Part shown: one piece after another, positions 34,717 to 46,420 of the stretch
Numbering within the stretch: the first letter of the stretch is position 1
Layout: every line of letters starts with the position of its first letter
Origin: Puccinellia tenuiflora
Lineage: Eukaryota > Streptophyta > Magnoliopsida > Poales > Poaceae
Assembly: GCA_012064385.1 (NCBI GenBank)
Contig: QRDG01000065.1
Location: 263,908-327,907, forward strand
Length of the DNA: 64,000 nt
Direction of reading: 5' to 3'
Position numbers and translations under genes: made by a program
The notes under the pieces: model-generated
Told to the model about the DNA's origin: nothing
Database searches by the model: none
The model's input: the letters and a program-made list of their open reading frames with translations, nothing else

Positions 34717-37316
34717 ATGTCAGCTCCAGTTCAGCAGGGTGTTTCCCGCAGTCCGTTTCACCAGCCACGGCGCCATTCCCCTTCACCCCCACCGAGACGA
34801 CCGCGCCACCGCGAGGCTGGAAGGCGCGAGGTCGTGGTTGAGTGTGTCGTGAAGGAAGTTGGCGGTGGCAATTACCCGACGCTGACGCGGTCGAACTACA
34901 CTGAATGGAGCCTCCTCATGAAGGTGAAGCTGTAGGCTCGGGGCATTTGGGATGCGATCGAGCTCGGTGCCAACGACTACCAAGAAGATCGAATGGCGCT
35001 GGAGGCCATCTTGCAGGCGGTGCCACCGGAAATGATACCTGGTCTCGCTGTCAAGCGGACAGCAAAGGAGGCGTGGGAGGCGATTCGAGCCATGCGTGTT
35101 GGCTCAGATCGCGTACGGAAGGGCAAGGTGCAGCAGCTGAAGAAGGAATTTGAGATGATCTCGTGCCGCGACGGGGAGTCCGTTGATGATTTCGCGCTGC
35201 GCCTCACCAACCTCGTCACAAATCTCGCCACGCTCGGAGCACCTATCGACGAAACTCAAGTCGTCGAGAAATTCTTGCGGGTTGTGCCACCTAGGCTCTC
35301 GCAGATTGCCCTGGCAATCGAGACCCTCCTCGACACTTCTGAGATGTCATTGGAGGAGGTCACCGGTCGGCTGAAGGCAGCGGAGGATCGTCTTGAGTCA
35401 CCGGAGCCGCTGCGTGAGCAGGGCAAGCTCCTGCTCACCGAGGAGCAGTGGCTAGAAAAGATGAAGGAGCGCCGAGGAGGCAGCTCCTCCAGGCCTGCAC
35501 GTGGTGGCGCACAGCAGCGACGACGACCACCACATAAGAAGGGTGGAGAAGGCGGCAACGATCGTGCAGCCACTAGAGACGGACCACGCAACGACACATG
35601 CCGCAACTGTGGCCGTCGTGGCCATTGGGCGAAGGACTGCTGGCAGCCTAGGAGAAATGGGAACAGGGCATTCTTGGCCCAAGCAGAGGAAGATGATGAG
35701 CCTGCTCTCCTCATGGCGCAGGTCTGTGACATTCCTGCCCCAGCCATGAAGGAGCAGCAAAGTGACATTCCTGCCCCAGCCATGAAGGAGCAGCAGGAGC
35801 AGCAAAGCAACACTCCTGCCCCAGCCATGAATGTGCAGGAAAGTGACGCTCCAGCCCTAGCTTTGGTGGTGCAGCAGCACAACATCGCTTCAGCCCCAGC
35901 CATAGTGGTGAAGGACATCACTGCTACAGCTCCAGAGCATGCCCCACTTCACATCGACGAACCAAAGGCAAAAGCCTACCTCGGGACAAGCAGTGATGAT
36001 GAGCGTATGGAGGGCTGGTACCTTGACACCGGTGCCACAAATCACACGACGGGCCGCGTCGACGCCTTCGCTGAAATTGACCGTACGGTCACCGGTACCG
36101 TAAAATTCGGAGACGGCTCACTCGTTGAGATCAAGGGCGTCGGCACCATCATCTTCGCCGGCAGAAACGGCGAACACAAGGCTCTTGGCGGCGTCTACTA
36201 CATCCCAAGGTTGAAGAACTCGATTATCAGCATTGGTCAGCTCGACGAGAGTGATGCATGCGTGTTGATCAGGAGAGGTGTGCTTCGCATATGGGACCAG
36301 CGAGGGCGCCTCCTTGTTCGGGTACAGCGCAGCCGGAATCGCCTCTACCTCCTCCATCTTGAGGTTGCCCGACCAATTTGTCTCTCAGCCCACCGTGGTG
36401 ATATTGCTTGGCGCTGGCATGAGCGATTTGGGCATCTCAACTTTGATGCTTTGGAGAAGATGGGACGCCTCGACATGGCACGTGGGCTGCCACGACTGGA
36501 GCATGTGGAGCAGTTCTGCGACACATGTGTCATCACCAAGCATCGTCGCAGAGCATTCCCTCAGCAAGCAAGGTACCGTGCACAGGAACTACTTGAGCTC
36601 GTTCATGGTGATCTTTGTGGTCCTATTTCGCCGGCGACACCAGGAGGCCGGCGCTACTTCTTGCTGTTAGTAGATGACGCCACTCGCTACATGTGGGTGG
36701 TACTCCTGGCAGCCAAGAATAATGCACCGGATGCCATAAAAAGAGTTCAGGCAGCAGCAGAAGCTCAAAGCGGACGCAAGCTGCGGGTATTCCGCACCGA
36801 CAACGGCGGCGAGTTCACCTCAACGGAGTTTGCCGCTTACTGCGCTGATGAAGGAATCCAGCGCCACTTTTCTGCTCCGTACGCACCGCAGCAGAATGGA
36901 GTCGTCGAGCGGCGGAACCAGACGGTGGTGGCAATGGCGCGTGCTCTGCTGAAACAGAGGAGTATGCCAGCAGAATTTTGGGGGGAGGCAGCGAGCACCG
37001 CGGTTTTCCTACTGAACCGAGCTCCCACAAAATCCCTCACCGGAAAGACGCCTTATGAGGCATGGCATGGCCGCAAGCCGGCTGTCCACTACCTTCGGAC
37101 CTTTGGGTGCTTGGCGTATGTCAAGGAACAAGGGAACCTACGTAAGCTTGATGACCGCAGCTCTCCCGCTGTCTTCATCGGCTACGAGGAAGGAGTAAAG
37201 GCTTACAGGCTGCTGGACCCGGCAACAAGGCGTGTACGCATAGCCCGTGACGTCATCTTTGATGAAGAACGTGGCTGGATTGGGCCGCAGAAGGCAGCGG
37301 ATTCCCCGGCAGCCAC
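34717..37316 (+). pseudogene. Copia gag, protease and integrase, with a premature stop
   Basis: Starts at ATG 34,717 (MSAPVQQG). A TAG at 34,933-34,935 (after MKVKL) interrupts the frame, which is open again in the same phase; the long open part starts at 34,993. Counting from 34,993: capsid-like region 1-150; zinc knuckle CRNCGRRGHWAKDC about 202-215; a repeated PAPAMKEQQ linker about 248-285; protease WYLDTGATNH about 341-350; integrase zinc part H-x4-H in WHERFGHL about 475 with CDTC about 509; integrase core with D in HGDLCGP, D in TDNGGEF and E in NGVVERRN. The TAG is in place of a probable CAG. The frame breaks again near 37,305-37,316. Confidence 0.9.
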
Positions 37317-39158
37317 TTTGACATTGAGTACATCATCAGGGAGCCCAGCCAGGTGTCCAGTTCAGGAGAAGATGGACCTAGGTCGTCGAGACATGAGGCT
37401 CAAGGTGCCTCAGCCAGCCCACAACCATCGCCTCCATCTGCTCCAGCAACAAGTGCTACAACCCCAGCAACTCCAGAATTTGTTTCGCCACCAGGAGATG
37501 ATACTGATCGACTTGACGCTGCACATGGCGACTCACCAGTCCGCTATCGCATGGTCGAGGATCTGGTTGGAGGAGAAGAACCAGTGCCTGGACTCGCACC
37601 GCGCAACCTCGAATCTGAGCTGCACTTGGCCAGCACGGGGGAGCCGTGCTCATTTGCAGAAGCTGAGCACGACAAGGCATGGCAGGCAGCCATGCGCGAG
37701 GAAATTGAAGCTGTGGAGCGGAACAAGACATGGGAGCTCGTGGATCTGCCCCACGGGCATCAACCAATAGGCCTCAAGTGGGTATATAAGTTGAAGAAAA
37801 ATGAAGCTGGTGAGGTAATCAAGCACAAAGCACGGCTAGTCGCTCGCGGCTTCGTTCAACAAGCGGGCATAGACTTTGATGAAGTCTTTGCTCCCGTGGC
37901 TCGCATGGAGTCGATCCGGCTGCTACTTGCTCTGGCTGCCCAGGAGGGGTGGCCTGTCCACCACATGGACGTAAAATCAGCCTTCCTCAATGGAGAATTG
38001 AAGGAGGAGGTCTATGTGAAGCAGCCACCCGGCTTCGTCATCAAAGGAGAAGAAGGAAAGGTTTTGCGGCTGCGCAAGGCCCTCTATGGCCTGCGACAGG
38101 CACCGCGAGCATGGAACGCGAAGCTTGATTGCACGCTCAAAGAAATAGGCTTCAAACAGAGCGAGTACGAGCATGCAATCTACCGGCGCATCAACGGTGA
38201 TGCAAACTTGCTCATTGGAGTATATGTGGATGATCTGATCATCACAGGTTCATCCAAAGGAGCAATAGAGAGCTTCAAGGATGAGATGAAGAAAAAATTC
38301 CAGATGAGCGACCTTGGACTGTTGTCATTCTATCTCGGAATCGAAGTCCAGCAGCATGGCGACGGCATCAGCTTATGCCAGGCACACTATGCCTCGCGTA
38401 TCCTTCAGCTAGGAGGAATGGAAGGCTGTAATTCTGCTCACACTCCAATGGAGGAGCGGCTCAGGTTGAGCCGTGAAAGTACAGCAGAAGAGGTGGACGC
38501 TACGGAGTACCGACGAATTGTTGGCAGCCTTCGCTACCTCGTCCACACTAGGCCAGACCTGGCCTTTGCTGTTGGGTTTGTCAGTCGATTCATGGAACGG
38601 CCAATGAAGGAACACATGATGGCTGTGAAGAGAATTCTTCGCTACGTCGCTGGCACAATCCACTATGGTCTTCACTACAGACGAAAGACAAAGGAGGCAC
38701 ACATTGACACCAGGAAGAGCACGAGTGGCACACTATTCTTCCTCGGCAACTGTTTGGTGAGTTGGCAATCTGTCAAGCAGAAGGTGGTTGCTCAGTCTTC
38801 TTGTGAGGCAGAATATGTGGCAGCCACAACTGCAGCAAATCAAGGAATTTGGCTGGCTCGACTGCTTGGAGAACTTCAAGGAAGAAAAGCTGAGACAGTT
38901 GAGCTAAAGGTGGACAGCAAGTCTGCCATAGCACTAGCCAAAAATCCAATCTTCCACGAGCGCAGCAAGCATATCGATATTCGGTATCATTTCATCAGGG
39001 ACTGCTTGGAAGACGGAAGTATCAACACCAACTTCATCAAAACATCTGATCAGCTTGCTGACATTTTGACAAAATCTTTGGGGCGAGTGAAGTTTCAAGA
39101 GCTGCGTGCTCGAATTGGGATGGTCCAGATCAAGCCAAGCTTGAAGAGCAAGGATTAG
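37317..39158 (+). pseudogene. Copia reverse transcriptase and RNase H, with RNase H deletion
   Basis: Continues the polyprotein one frame over, from FDIEYIIREPSQ at 37,317. Reverse transcriptase is recognisable by WVYKLKKNEAGEVIKHKARL, AFLNGELKEEVYVKQPPGF, LYGLRQAPRAW and the active site YVDD (38,223-38,234). RNase H retains DTRKSTSG, SWQSVKQK, SSCEAEYVA and the end ADILTKSL. Relative to the second copy at 39,804, 36 bp are missing at 38,701/38,702, removing 12 residues including the SDSD block that should supply the first catalytic Asp. The end KSKD is followed by TAG inside the purine tract. Confidence 0.9.
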
Positions 39159-39167
39159 GGGGAGAAT

Positions 39168-39458
39168 TGTAAGAGTAATCCTTGCTTAGGAGTTACCAAT
39201 AGGTGCTAGAATGTTCTACTAGAATGTTCTAGACTAAGCCTTAGGCTGTAAGATAGAGTAGCAGTCTGTTTGTACATCCTGGTTAGTAGTAGAAGGTTGT
39301 AGAAGGCTGTAGACACCTAGCTATAGAAAGCTGTATGTAGAAAACTCTAGAACAGGTCCAAACCGACCTGCCACTCCTATATATACCACTATGTACTCCA
39401 AGCTGAAGAAGCTTTTGCAGCAATAGAGAACACCTTCCCACATAGCCTAACTCTAACA
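39168..39458 (+). repeat. 3' LTR of the Copia element
   Basis: 291 bp, TGTAAGAG...CTAACA; the target duplication CAATC follows. No differences from the 5' LTR were found by eye. Confidence 0.95.
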
Positions 39459-39463
39459 CAATC

Positions 39464-39802
39464 TATGCTTGTGAATTTCTTTTTCTTCAATGGTGAGTGT
39501 CCTTCCTTCCTGTTTAGTTCTGTATTGTGTCCTAAAATCCAAATTCATAGATTATTATACCTCCGTTTCATGGAAACTTTCCTTTTCCATCCTTCACTCA
39601 TTGAGTAATAGGTCCACAATAGGTGCTATTATTCCTTTTGTCATAGTTTACCCTCTCCTCTGGTCCACGGTAGGTGCTATTATGGTATTACTAACGGACT
39701 CGCATCTACTAACTATATTAAAGACAAATGAATTCTCGGCTCCGTGGCCTCCGTCCGGTCCCGGTGCGGTTCCCCGACGGTCCTTCCCGACATCTTTTGT
39801 GC
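39464..39802. other. Flanking DNA with a possible Helitron 5' end, ends at an N
   Basis: No gene. The phrase TCCACRRTAGGTGCTATTAT occurs twice (about 39,611 and 39,663). TCTACTAACTATATTAAAGA at 39,705, preceded by A, resembles a Helitron 5' terminus. A single N at 39,803 marks an unresolved join. Confidence 0.4.
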
Positions 39803-39803
39803 N

Positions 39804-41096
39804 AAACTTGCTCATTGGAGTATATGTGGATGATCTGATCATCACAGGTTCATCCAAAGGAGCAATAGAGAGCTTCAAGGACGAGATGAAGACAAAATTC
39901 CAGATGAGCGACCTTGGACTGTTGTCATTCTATCTCGGAATCGAAGTCCAGCAGCATGGCGACGGCATCAGCTTATGCCAGGCACACTATGCCTCGCGTA
40001 TCCTTCAGCTAGGAGGAATGGAAGGCTGTAATTCTGCTCACACTCCAATGGAGGAGCGGCTCAGGTTGAGCCGTGAAAGTACAGCAGAAGAGGTGGACGC
40101 TACGGAGTACCGACGAATTGTTGGCAGCCTTCGCTACCTCGTCCACACCAGGCCAGACCTGGCCTTTGCTGTTGGGTTCGTCAGTAGATTCATGGAACGG
40201 CCAACAAAGGAGCACATGATGGCTGTGAGGAGAATTCTTCGCTACGTCGCTGGCACGATCCACTATGGTCTTCACTACAAACGGAAGACAAAGGAGGCAC
40301 AGCTGATTGGTTACAGTGACAGTGACCTCGCCGGTGACATTGACACCAGGAAGAGCACAAGTGGCACACTGTTCTTCCTCGGCAATTGCTTGGTGAGTTG
40401 GCAATCTGTCAAGCAGAAGGTGGTTGCTCAGTCTTCTTGTGAGGCAGAATATGTGGCAGCCACAACTGCAGCAAATCAAGGAATTTGGCTGGCTCGACTG
40501 CTTGGAGAACTTCAAGGAAGAAAAGCTGAGACAGTTAGGCTAAAGGTGGACAACAAGTCTGCCATAGCACTAGCCAAAAATCCAGTCTTCCACGAGCGCA
40601 GCAAGCATATCGATATTCGGTATCATTTCATCAGGGACTGCTTGGAAGACGGAAGTATCAGCACCAGCTTCATCAAAACATCAGATCAGCTCGCTGACAT
40701 TTTGACAAAATCGTTGGGGCGAGTGAAGTTTCAGGAGCTGCGTGCTCGAATTGGGATGGTCCAGGTCAAGCCAAGCTTGAAGGGCAAGGATTAGGGGGAG
40801 AATTGTGAGAGTAATCCTTGCTGAGTTACCAATAGGTGCTAGAATGTTCTGCTAGAATATTCTAGACTAAGCCTTAGGCTGGTTAGCTGGAGAAGGTTGT
40901 AGACACCTAGCTGTAGTTGAAAGCTCTAGGATAGCTGTAGAAAGCTCTAGATACTAGTTATAGTAAGCTGTATGTAGAAAACTCTAGAGCAGGTCCAAAC
41001 CGACCTTGCACTCCTATATATACCACTATGTACTACAAGTTGTAAGAAGCTTTTGCAGCAATAGAGAACACCTTCCCACATAGCCTAACTCTAACA
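39804..41096 (+). mobile_element. 3' fragment of a second Copia copy (RT end, RNase H, 3' LTR)
   Basis: Begins abruptly after the N within reverse transcriptase (LLIGVYVDDLIITG) and is open to TAG at 40,792-40,794. It is very similar to the first copy but keeps the RNase H block GYSDSDLAGD, with the Asp residues the first copy lacks. The 3' LTR (40,804-41,096, TGTGAGAG...CTAACA) differs clearly from the other two: a deletion near its start and a rearranged AGCTGTAG-rich middle. It is therefore an older or separate insertion. The 5' half is absent. Confidence 0.9.
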
Positions 41097-41797
41097 CCTG
41101 GAAAGAATTAAGTATTTGGTAATACCCCAAAGGACCCAGAGTACTTTGACACCAATAGAACGCCCTAACCAATTACTTAAATATTATGCGCTAAGTGAGC
41201 CCTCAAAACTGACACCAAAAGGTCAAACTGGCCCTACACTTCTTTGTATGCGTCTCCACCTTTTCCGAATTTCATCACGCAAGCTGCCCGAGCGCCGCTG
41301 CTTCTGGCCACTGTCTGATGTGTGCAGTGTGCGCTGCATACAGACAGGCTTGAGTGCACGGGGATGCTCAACCTCTTCACAGGTTCCTCCTCCGACCACC
41401 ACCACCTCAACCTTTTCACTCACCTCCCTCACCTCCAGGTACACTGTCCCTCTGCGCTCGAGGGCTGTGCTGCTTCCTCCGATGCGTGCCACCAAGACAC
41501 TGCGTTGTTTGCTCAGGTGTGCTCGCCTGGTTCCCTGTCTCCGAAGACATTGTGCTCAAGAGTCTTGCTCCAGGTGGTGGAGGCAGATCGCCGTCGAGGA
41601 CATCCACTCCGAGATGTACTTGCTGCTTCTCGACCTACTTCTGGGGCGGCACTGGGAGCAACTCACGTTTAGGTCTGGTGGCAGCATGCGTCAGAGTGCG
41701 GAAAAAGGTAGGAAGGGCACTTGGGTATTTTCACGTGCCTGGGGAGTGGAAATGATTAAAATAATGTAAACGAGACATTTTGTCAAATTGAGTACTT
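41097..41797. other. No recognised gene
   Basis: A moderately GC-rich stretch with overlapping open frames on the plus strand (longest 41,116-41,769). None shows a recognisable domain, and the codon pattern does not favour one frame. Confidence 0.4.
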
Positions 41798-42690
41798 ATG
41801 GATCATTTGGGGTTTTACCAAATAGTTGGTCCTTTGTACGCCTGCATCCACAAAAGACGCCGCAAAATCAGGATGGTGGCAGATGGACTGCACGCGCACA
41901 GATGGGCTGCTGACATACAGGGAAACCTCGGAATCGAGGAGATAGGGCAGTACCTGTTGCTCTGGCGTGCAATCGAGCACACCACTCTCTGCGCCGAGCC
42001 AGACCGCCTACGATGGAAGTGGAACGCGACGGGCACCTACTCCGCAAGATCAGCTTACCTGGCGACCTTCCAGGGCTCCGCTTCCTGCCATGCCTGGAAG
42101 CTAATCTGGAGAAGCTGGGCGCCACAGTGGGTGCGGTTTTTCCACTGGCTGGCCAACCTTGACCGCCGACCGCCTTGCTCGACGAGGACTGCCGCATCCG
42201 CCGCGCTGCCCTCTCTGTGACCAAGCGCCGGAGACGATCCACCACCTGCTGCTGGGATGCCCATTCTCCAAACAAGTGTGGCACGAAATCCTCGCGTGGC
42301 TGCGCCTTCCCTGCCGTGCGCCGGACACCGACGCAACCCTGACTGCTTGGTGGCACGCCGCCAGACAGGACAGCCCGAAGCTGATGCACAAAGGTCTGGC
42401 AACCGCGACCATGCTCGTCCCCTGGATGATCTGGAAGCACCGCAACGACTGCGTGTTCAACGGAGCTCGCCCATCGACGTACGACCTGGTGGCCAAGATC
42501 AGAGATGAAGCCGCACTTTGGGCTCGAGCCGGCGCCCTGGGCTTGCGTGCCATTCTGCCCCAGACCTGGGACGTACACTGAGTTTTTGCTTTTTGCTTGT
42601 ATACCGGCGTCCTAGGAGGATTTTACCAAACTCTTTCTGTCCAATGAAATGAAACGCAAAATCTTTTGCGTTTTCTCAAAAATTAAGACA
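41798..42690 (+). mobile_element. LINE 3' end (zinc-binding reverse transcriptase terminal domain)
   Basis: Starts in a segment with LLLWRAIEHT and WKWNATGTYSARSAYLATF, then WKLIWRSWAPQWVRFFHWLA. A frameshift near 42,165 leads to TADRLARRGLPHPPRCPLCD, QAPETIHHLLLGCPFSKQVW (zinc ligands C-x2-C...H...C) and WMIWKHRNDCVFN, ending at 42,579. The 3' tail (TGTATACCGGCGTCCTAGG, then an AATGAAATGAAACGC stretch) is LINE-like. It is 5' truncated and dead, inserted just upstream of the TPR exons. Confidence 0.8.
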
Positions 42691-43100
42691 TGGGATTCTA
42701 TTATCTAGTTGGTTCCATGATGCTACTACAGGGTTTCACCAAGTTCGTCATGTATTGTGTATTTGTGCCGTTTGGAAACCTTTTTCAGCCATCAACTACT
42801 GGTGACAATTGAAAATTCAAATCAGCTTCAGCAGCCCCCTAGAAAGAGGCCTAGAATCGTTTGAGAAACCCTGGTTCTCAGGTTTCAGTGTATAACTATC
42901 ATGGAGTCAGTGCGTCACCAGACCTGAATGTATTGCTGTAGACATAGAACATGTGTTGTCTTGCTAGCCGAGTAAATGAGGCTGTTGTCACGCATGCATT
43001 GTCAACCCTTACTCAAGATATATGCAATTTTACTTGTTTGTAATAAAAATTATTCGATAGTAATATGGCCTCCCTATTTTAACTCTCTTTTATGATGCAG
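42691..43100 (+). other. Intron or upstream flank of the TPR exons
   Basis: AT-rich and non-coding, ending with an acceptor TTTTATGATGCAG at 43,100. It probably belongs to the intron before the first retained TPR exon. Confidence 0.45.
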
Positions 43101-43731
43101 GCAATTGAACTGGACCCTAGTGATGCAACACTGTATTCGAATAGGAGCTTTTGCCATATGCAAATGACTGAAGTAGATATGGCTTTGTTTGATGCTAATA
43201 CTTGCATTGAATTGCGCCCTGGATGGTTGAAAGGCTACTACAGGAAAGGAGTTGCTCTCATGTTTCTCAAGGTCAAATAAATAACCTGATATTACACCTT
43301 TCAATAAAGGAGTTGCTCTCATTTTTTACTTTGCACTTTTTTACATGTCACCTCCCGTTTGTAATCTGTTTTTCCATCAATAGGAGTACAAAGAAGCATG
43401 TGACGTTTTCATGGCTGGACTGAAGCTGGACCCTGCAAATGCCGAGATGGAGAAAGCATTACGGTATTATGCCGCATTATACTTACAGAAAATGCTTGTT
43501 CCTATGGTCTTTAACCTGTTAACTTTATTTGCCAAACAAAAAAGAACGATAACATAAATGCACGTGGTGAACAAGATGGGCGGGATCTTGATTTGCGCTT
43601 ATTCACACACATTTTCAGACTAGTTTAAGTAAGGCATTGAACATGGAATTATTTGTTCACTTTGCAGGGAGGCAGTTGAGGCAATGAAAAAGAACCACCT
43701 TGCTAGGAAAGGCTTCAAGCCATCTTGTTAG
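43101..43731 (+). pseudogene. 3' exons of a TPR-domain gene (ankyrin-TPR type), 5' part missing
   Basis: Three exons with correct splice sites and phase: 43,101-43,271 (AIELDPSDATLYSNRSFCHM ... GYYRKGVALMFLK), 43,384-43,463 (EYKEACDVFMAGLKLDPANA, then EMEKALR) and 43,668-43,731 (EAVEAMKKNHLARKGFKPSC, stop). The helix pairs are tetratricopeptide repeats, which bind partner-protein tails such as those of Hsp70/Hsp90. The combination resembles the C-terminus of plant ankyrin-repeat plus TPR proteins, from memory. No ankyrin exons occur upstream, where a LINE end sits, so this is a truncated copy or the tail of a disrupted gene. Confidence 0.7.
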
Positions 43732-44320
43732 CGAAAAATGGCGGCTCTAAGGATTGAACTGCTCGTTCTGGATGGGCATAGTAGTTCCGTGCTGCAAGTG
43801 TTAGGGGTAGTGTTCTCAATGTGTAGACTTATGACTCTGGTTTGCCAATAGGCATCTTTTGTCCTGATTACCTTGGAAGTCGGGCTTGCCAATGGCATTC
43901 CTTAGCTTATGACTGGCTAGTCAAAAGGCCAACACTTCGAAATTTGAACACAGGGTTTCCATGGAAACTCCGTGTCAAGTGAAAGTAGATGGTTGTTTTG
44001 GGATGTCAAAATGGGTGTTTGTTGGATTGGATGGGCATGAGCATGGTGTGCTGCGTTTATATTCCCGTTTTACCCTTTGTTTCCTTAATAATATTCCCGT
44101 TTTACCCTTTGTTTCCTTGTCTCATTAAGGTCCAGCTCTTTTTACGGCTTAAAAAATAAGCCGTCCCTTCCAGCTTTTCCAATATTTTGTTCTGCTTATT
44201 ACTTGGTGCTTCAAAATTAGTCATCCTATAACTAGTTTAGAATCTCCAAGTAATAAATTGAGCGGCTTATAAGAGAAGTTAGATAGGGGCTGCTTATTTT
44301 TTACGCCAAAGGAGCAAGGC
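43732..44320 (+). other. Probable 3' untranslated region and flank
   Basis: Follows the TPR stop codon. ATATTCCCGTTTTACCCTTTGTTTCCTT is repeated back to back at about 44,060-44,118. No gene. Confidence 0.45.
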
Positions 44321-45083
44321 CTATGATTAATCGTATGTGGTGTATCCCAGTTTGTCAAACTTTGGGACGTGCTCCAAGACATGACACCGACTCCTGGAAC
44401 TGAAGACACTATTGTCTGGATCCTCACAACTAATGGAAACTACACTGTTGGATTGGCTTACAAAGCGTAGTTCCTTGGGTCCATCCCATGCTCTTTTGAG
44501 CGTCTGGTTTGGAAGGTTTGGACGTAATCACGTAATGTAAGTGTCGTTTCTTTGTATGGCTTGTCGTACAGAATAAACTATGGACCTCTGATCGTCTCGC
44601 CATAAGGGGATCGCCGCATGACCTGCTATATTAGCTCTACAAACGCTAGGGGAAGACAACTAGACACAATTATTTTTGAATGTCGTTTCTCTAGACGCAT
44701 TTGGCAGGCCGTGGCCTCGTGGCTCTCATGCCCTGGCATGCTGCAAAATTTGTGATCGGCCGCCAAACTGTTCTTGATTATTGGCAGGCCCTCGCTAGCA
44801 CTCGACTACACACCCCAAGGGCCTCAAAACGGCCATCTGCTTACCTAGGATATTTGGAAGGAAAGAAACGCACATGTCTTCAACAACAAATCGTCTATGT
44901 CGTCGGTCCTTTTCTAGCGGATTAGGGACAAGAGCAAAAACTGGATTATAGCAGACGCTAAAGACTTAGCAAGATCATTTCCTGAGCGTTGCCTTTTATG
45001 GCTTTTTTCTTTTCTTTGATGGCCTAGACCCACCATGTTTGCTTCTACTATATCAATATAAAAGGCAAAAAAAATTGCCTAGC
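44321..45083 (+). mobile_element. Degenerate LINE 3' end
   Basis: Pieces in shifting frames read VKLWDVLQDMTPTPGTEDTI, VWILTTNGNYTVGLAYKA, FECRFSRRIWQAVASWLSCP and DIWKERNAHVFNN, the order typical of plant LINE C-termini. Many stops interrupt them. The tail ends with ATATCAATATAAAAGGC and an A run at about 45,066-45,074. Confidence 0.65.
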
Positions 45084-46164
45084 TTCAAATAAAATAAAAT
45101 AACCGTATGTTTTGAGCTGATTAAAATCAAGTTAACTACCAAGATCTTCATCCGTTTGCTTTGAAGATCTAAAATGTATTTCTCAAAAAAGATCTAAAAT
45201 ATATGGTAAACATTGGAAAGGGTTCTTTTAGAATAGTACTGAAGGAGTAACAATGCCATGTTAGAGCTTGGATGACCTAGCTAGACAGGTAGGTGTGCAA
45301 GCAATTAGCGCCAAGTTAATTTACACTGGCATCCAGTTCTCTAATATCCCGATTCACAAGATTTTGTTTTTCAAGATCGTACTCCCTCCATCTCAAATTA
45401 CCCTGTGTTTGAATTTTTATTGAAGTCAAACATTGTAAAGTTTACCAATGAGTGTATTCCACAATTTACCTTTGTGGAGATGTTTCACATATAAGTAGAT
45501 ACTTCTATTATAGGAAATACATTTTTGAACATTTTAAATGTCAAAAAATTGGGTGTACATCATAATATTTTATGTTACCACAGAATTTCTTGTGAACAAA
45601 AAGACATTTTCTCTGGCTTGTTAAAAAGCAAATTTCAGTGTTTCAAATGACTTTTTATGAGTTTTTTTTTGTCTTTTACAGGTGACATAATTTTTTTTCT
45701 TTTTGTTGAACTTTGTGTATGAACATAGAATGTCCAAATGTACATCTTTTTCCCGGATTTTTTTTGACATTTTGATGCACGTTTTTGGCAGTGGGAGCAT
45801 ATTCTCCTATGAGCCAAAATGGATTTCCTCTTTTACTCTCATCTAGTGAATATTCGTTCAAATTACTCTATTTAAGGAACTTTAGTCCATGATATTCTAG
45901 TTTATTGGGCAATGTGTGAGGTGATGATCGATGTTATAAATTACCAGAATGACTATGAGGAGTGGAACAAATGGAGAATAAAAAGCTGGACATGATCGTT
46001 GATGACTTCCTCCGGGCTTTATACATTATTCATATCTAATAGAACGAGCAAAGTGCTAAAATGATGTGAAATCAGGTTCAAAGTTTTTTAGATGGGGTAT
46101 CCCATAGAATATCCACTAAATGAGGTAATATGTGTCACAAAGGTACAACTAGAGGGTAAAAGTG
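45084..46164. other. Repeat-rich intergenic DNA, one MITE terminus
   Basis: TA then CTCCCTCCATCTCAAATTAC at 45,382 looks like a Stowaway end, without a visible partner end. GTGGGAGCATATTCTCCTATG at about 45,792 resembles the end of a common grass MITE (compare 55,999-56,345). No gene. Confidence 0.4.
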
Positions 46165-46420
46165 GAATTTGATGACCCACAAGTGTAGGGGATCGCAGAG
46201 TATCTTAGAGGGAAGTAAAACCCAAATTTATTGATCGACACAAGGGGAGCCAAAGAATACTTATAAGACTTAGCAGCTGAGTTGTCAATTCAGCCACACC
46301 TGGAAAAACACTAGTAACAGAAGTGATGTGAAAGCAACAGTAATATGAGAGCAATAGTAACAGTAAAATAGCAGCAGCAATAGTAACAACGGAGGCAATG
46401 GCGTGGAAAATAGTTGATGG

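Larger units (their letters stand above)
34336..39458 (+). mobile_element. Full-length Copia-type LTR retrotransposon (5123 bp)
   Basis: Two 291-bp LTRs (34,336-34,626 and 39,168-39,458), a tRNA-iMet-type primer site, gag-protease-integrase-RT order (the Copia order) and a purine tract AGGGGGAGAA just before the 3' LTR. Exact 5-bp target duplications CAATC lie at 34,331-34,335 and 39,459-39,463. The LTRs look identical base by base, implying very recent insertion. The coding region has a gag stop, a frameshift and a 36-bp deletion in RNase H. Confidence 0.95.

Noticed and set aside
34933..34935. Programmed stop-codon readthrough in Copia gag
   Set aside because: The TAG is inside the capsid region rather than at a gag-pol border, and other lesions exist, so a CAG to TAG mutation is simpler.
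39490..39803. Start of a 434-codon frame running into the second Copia copy
   Set aside because: The first 100 or so codons are flanking DNA joined across an N; the join in frame is accidental.
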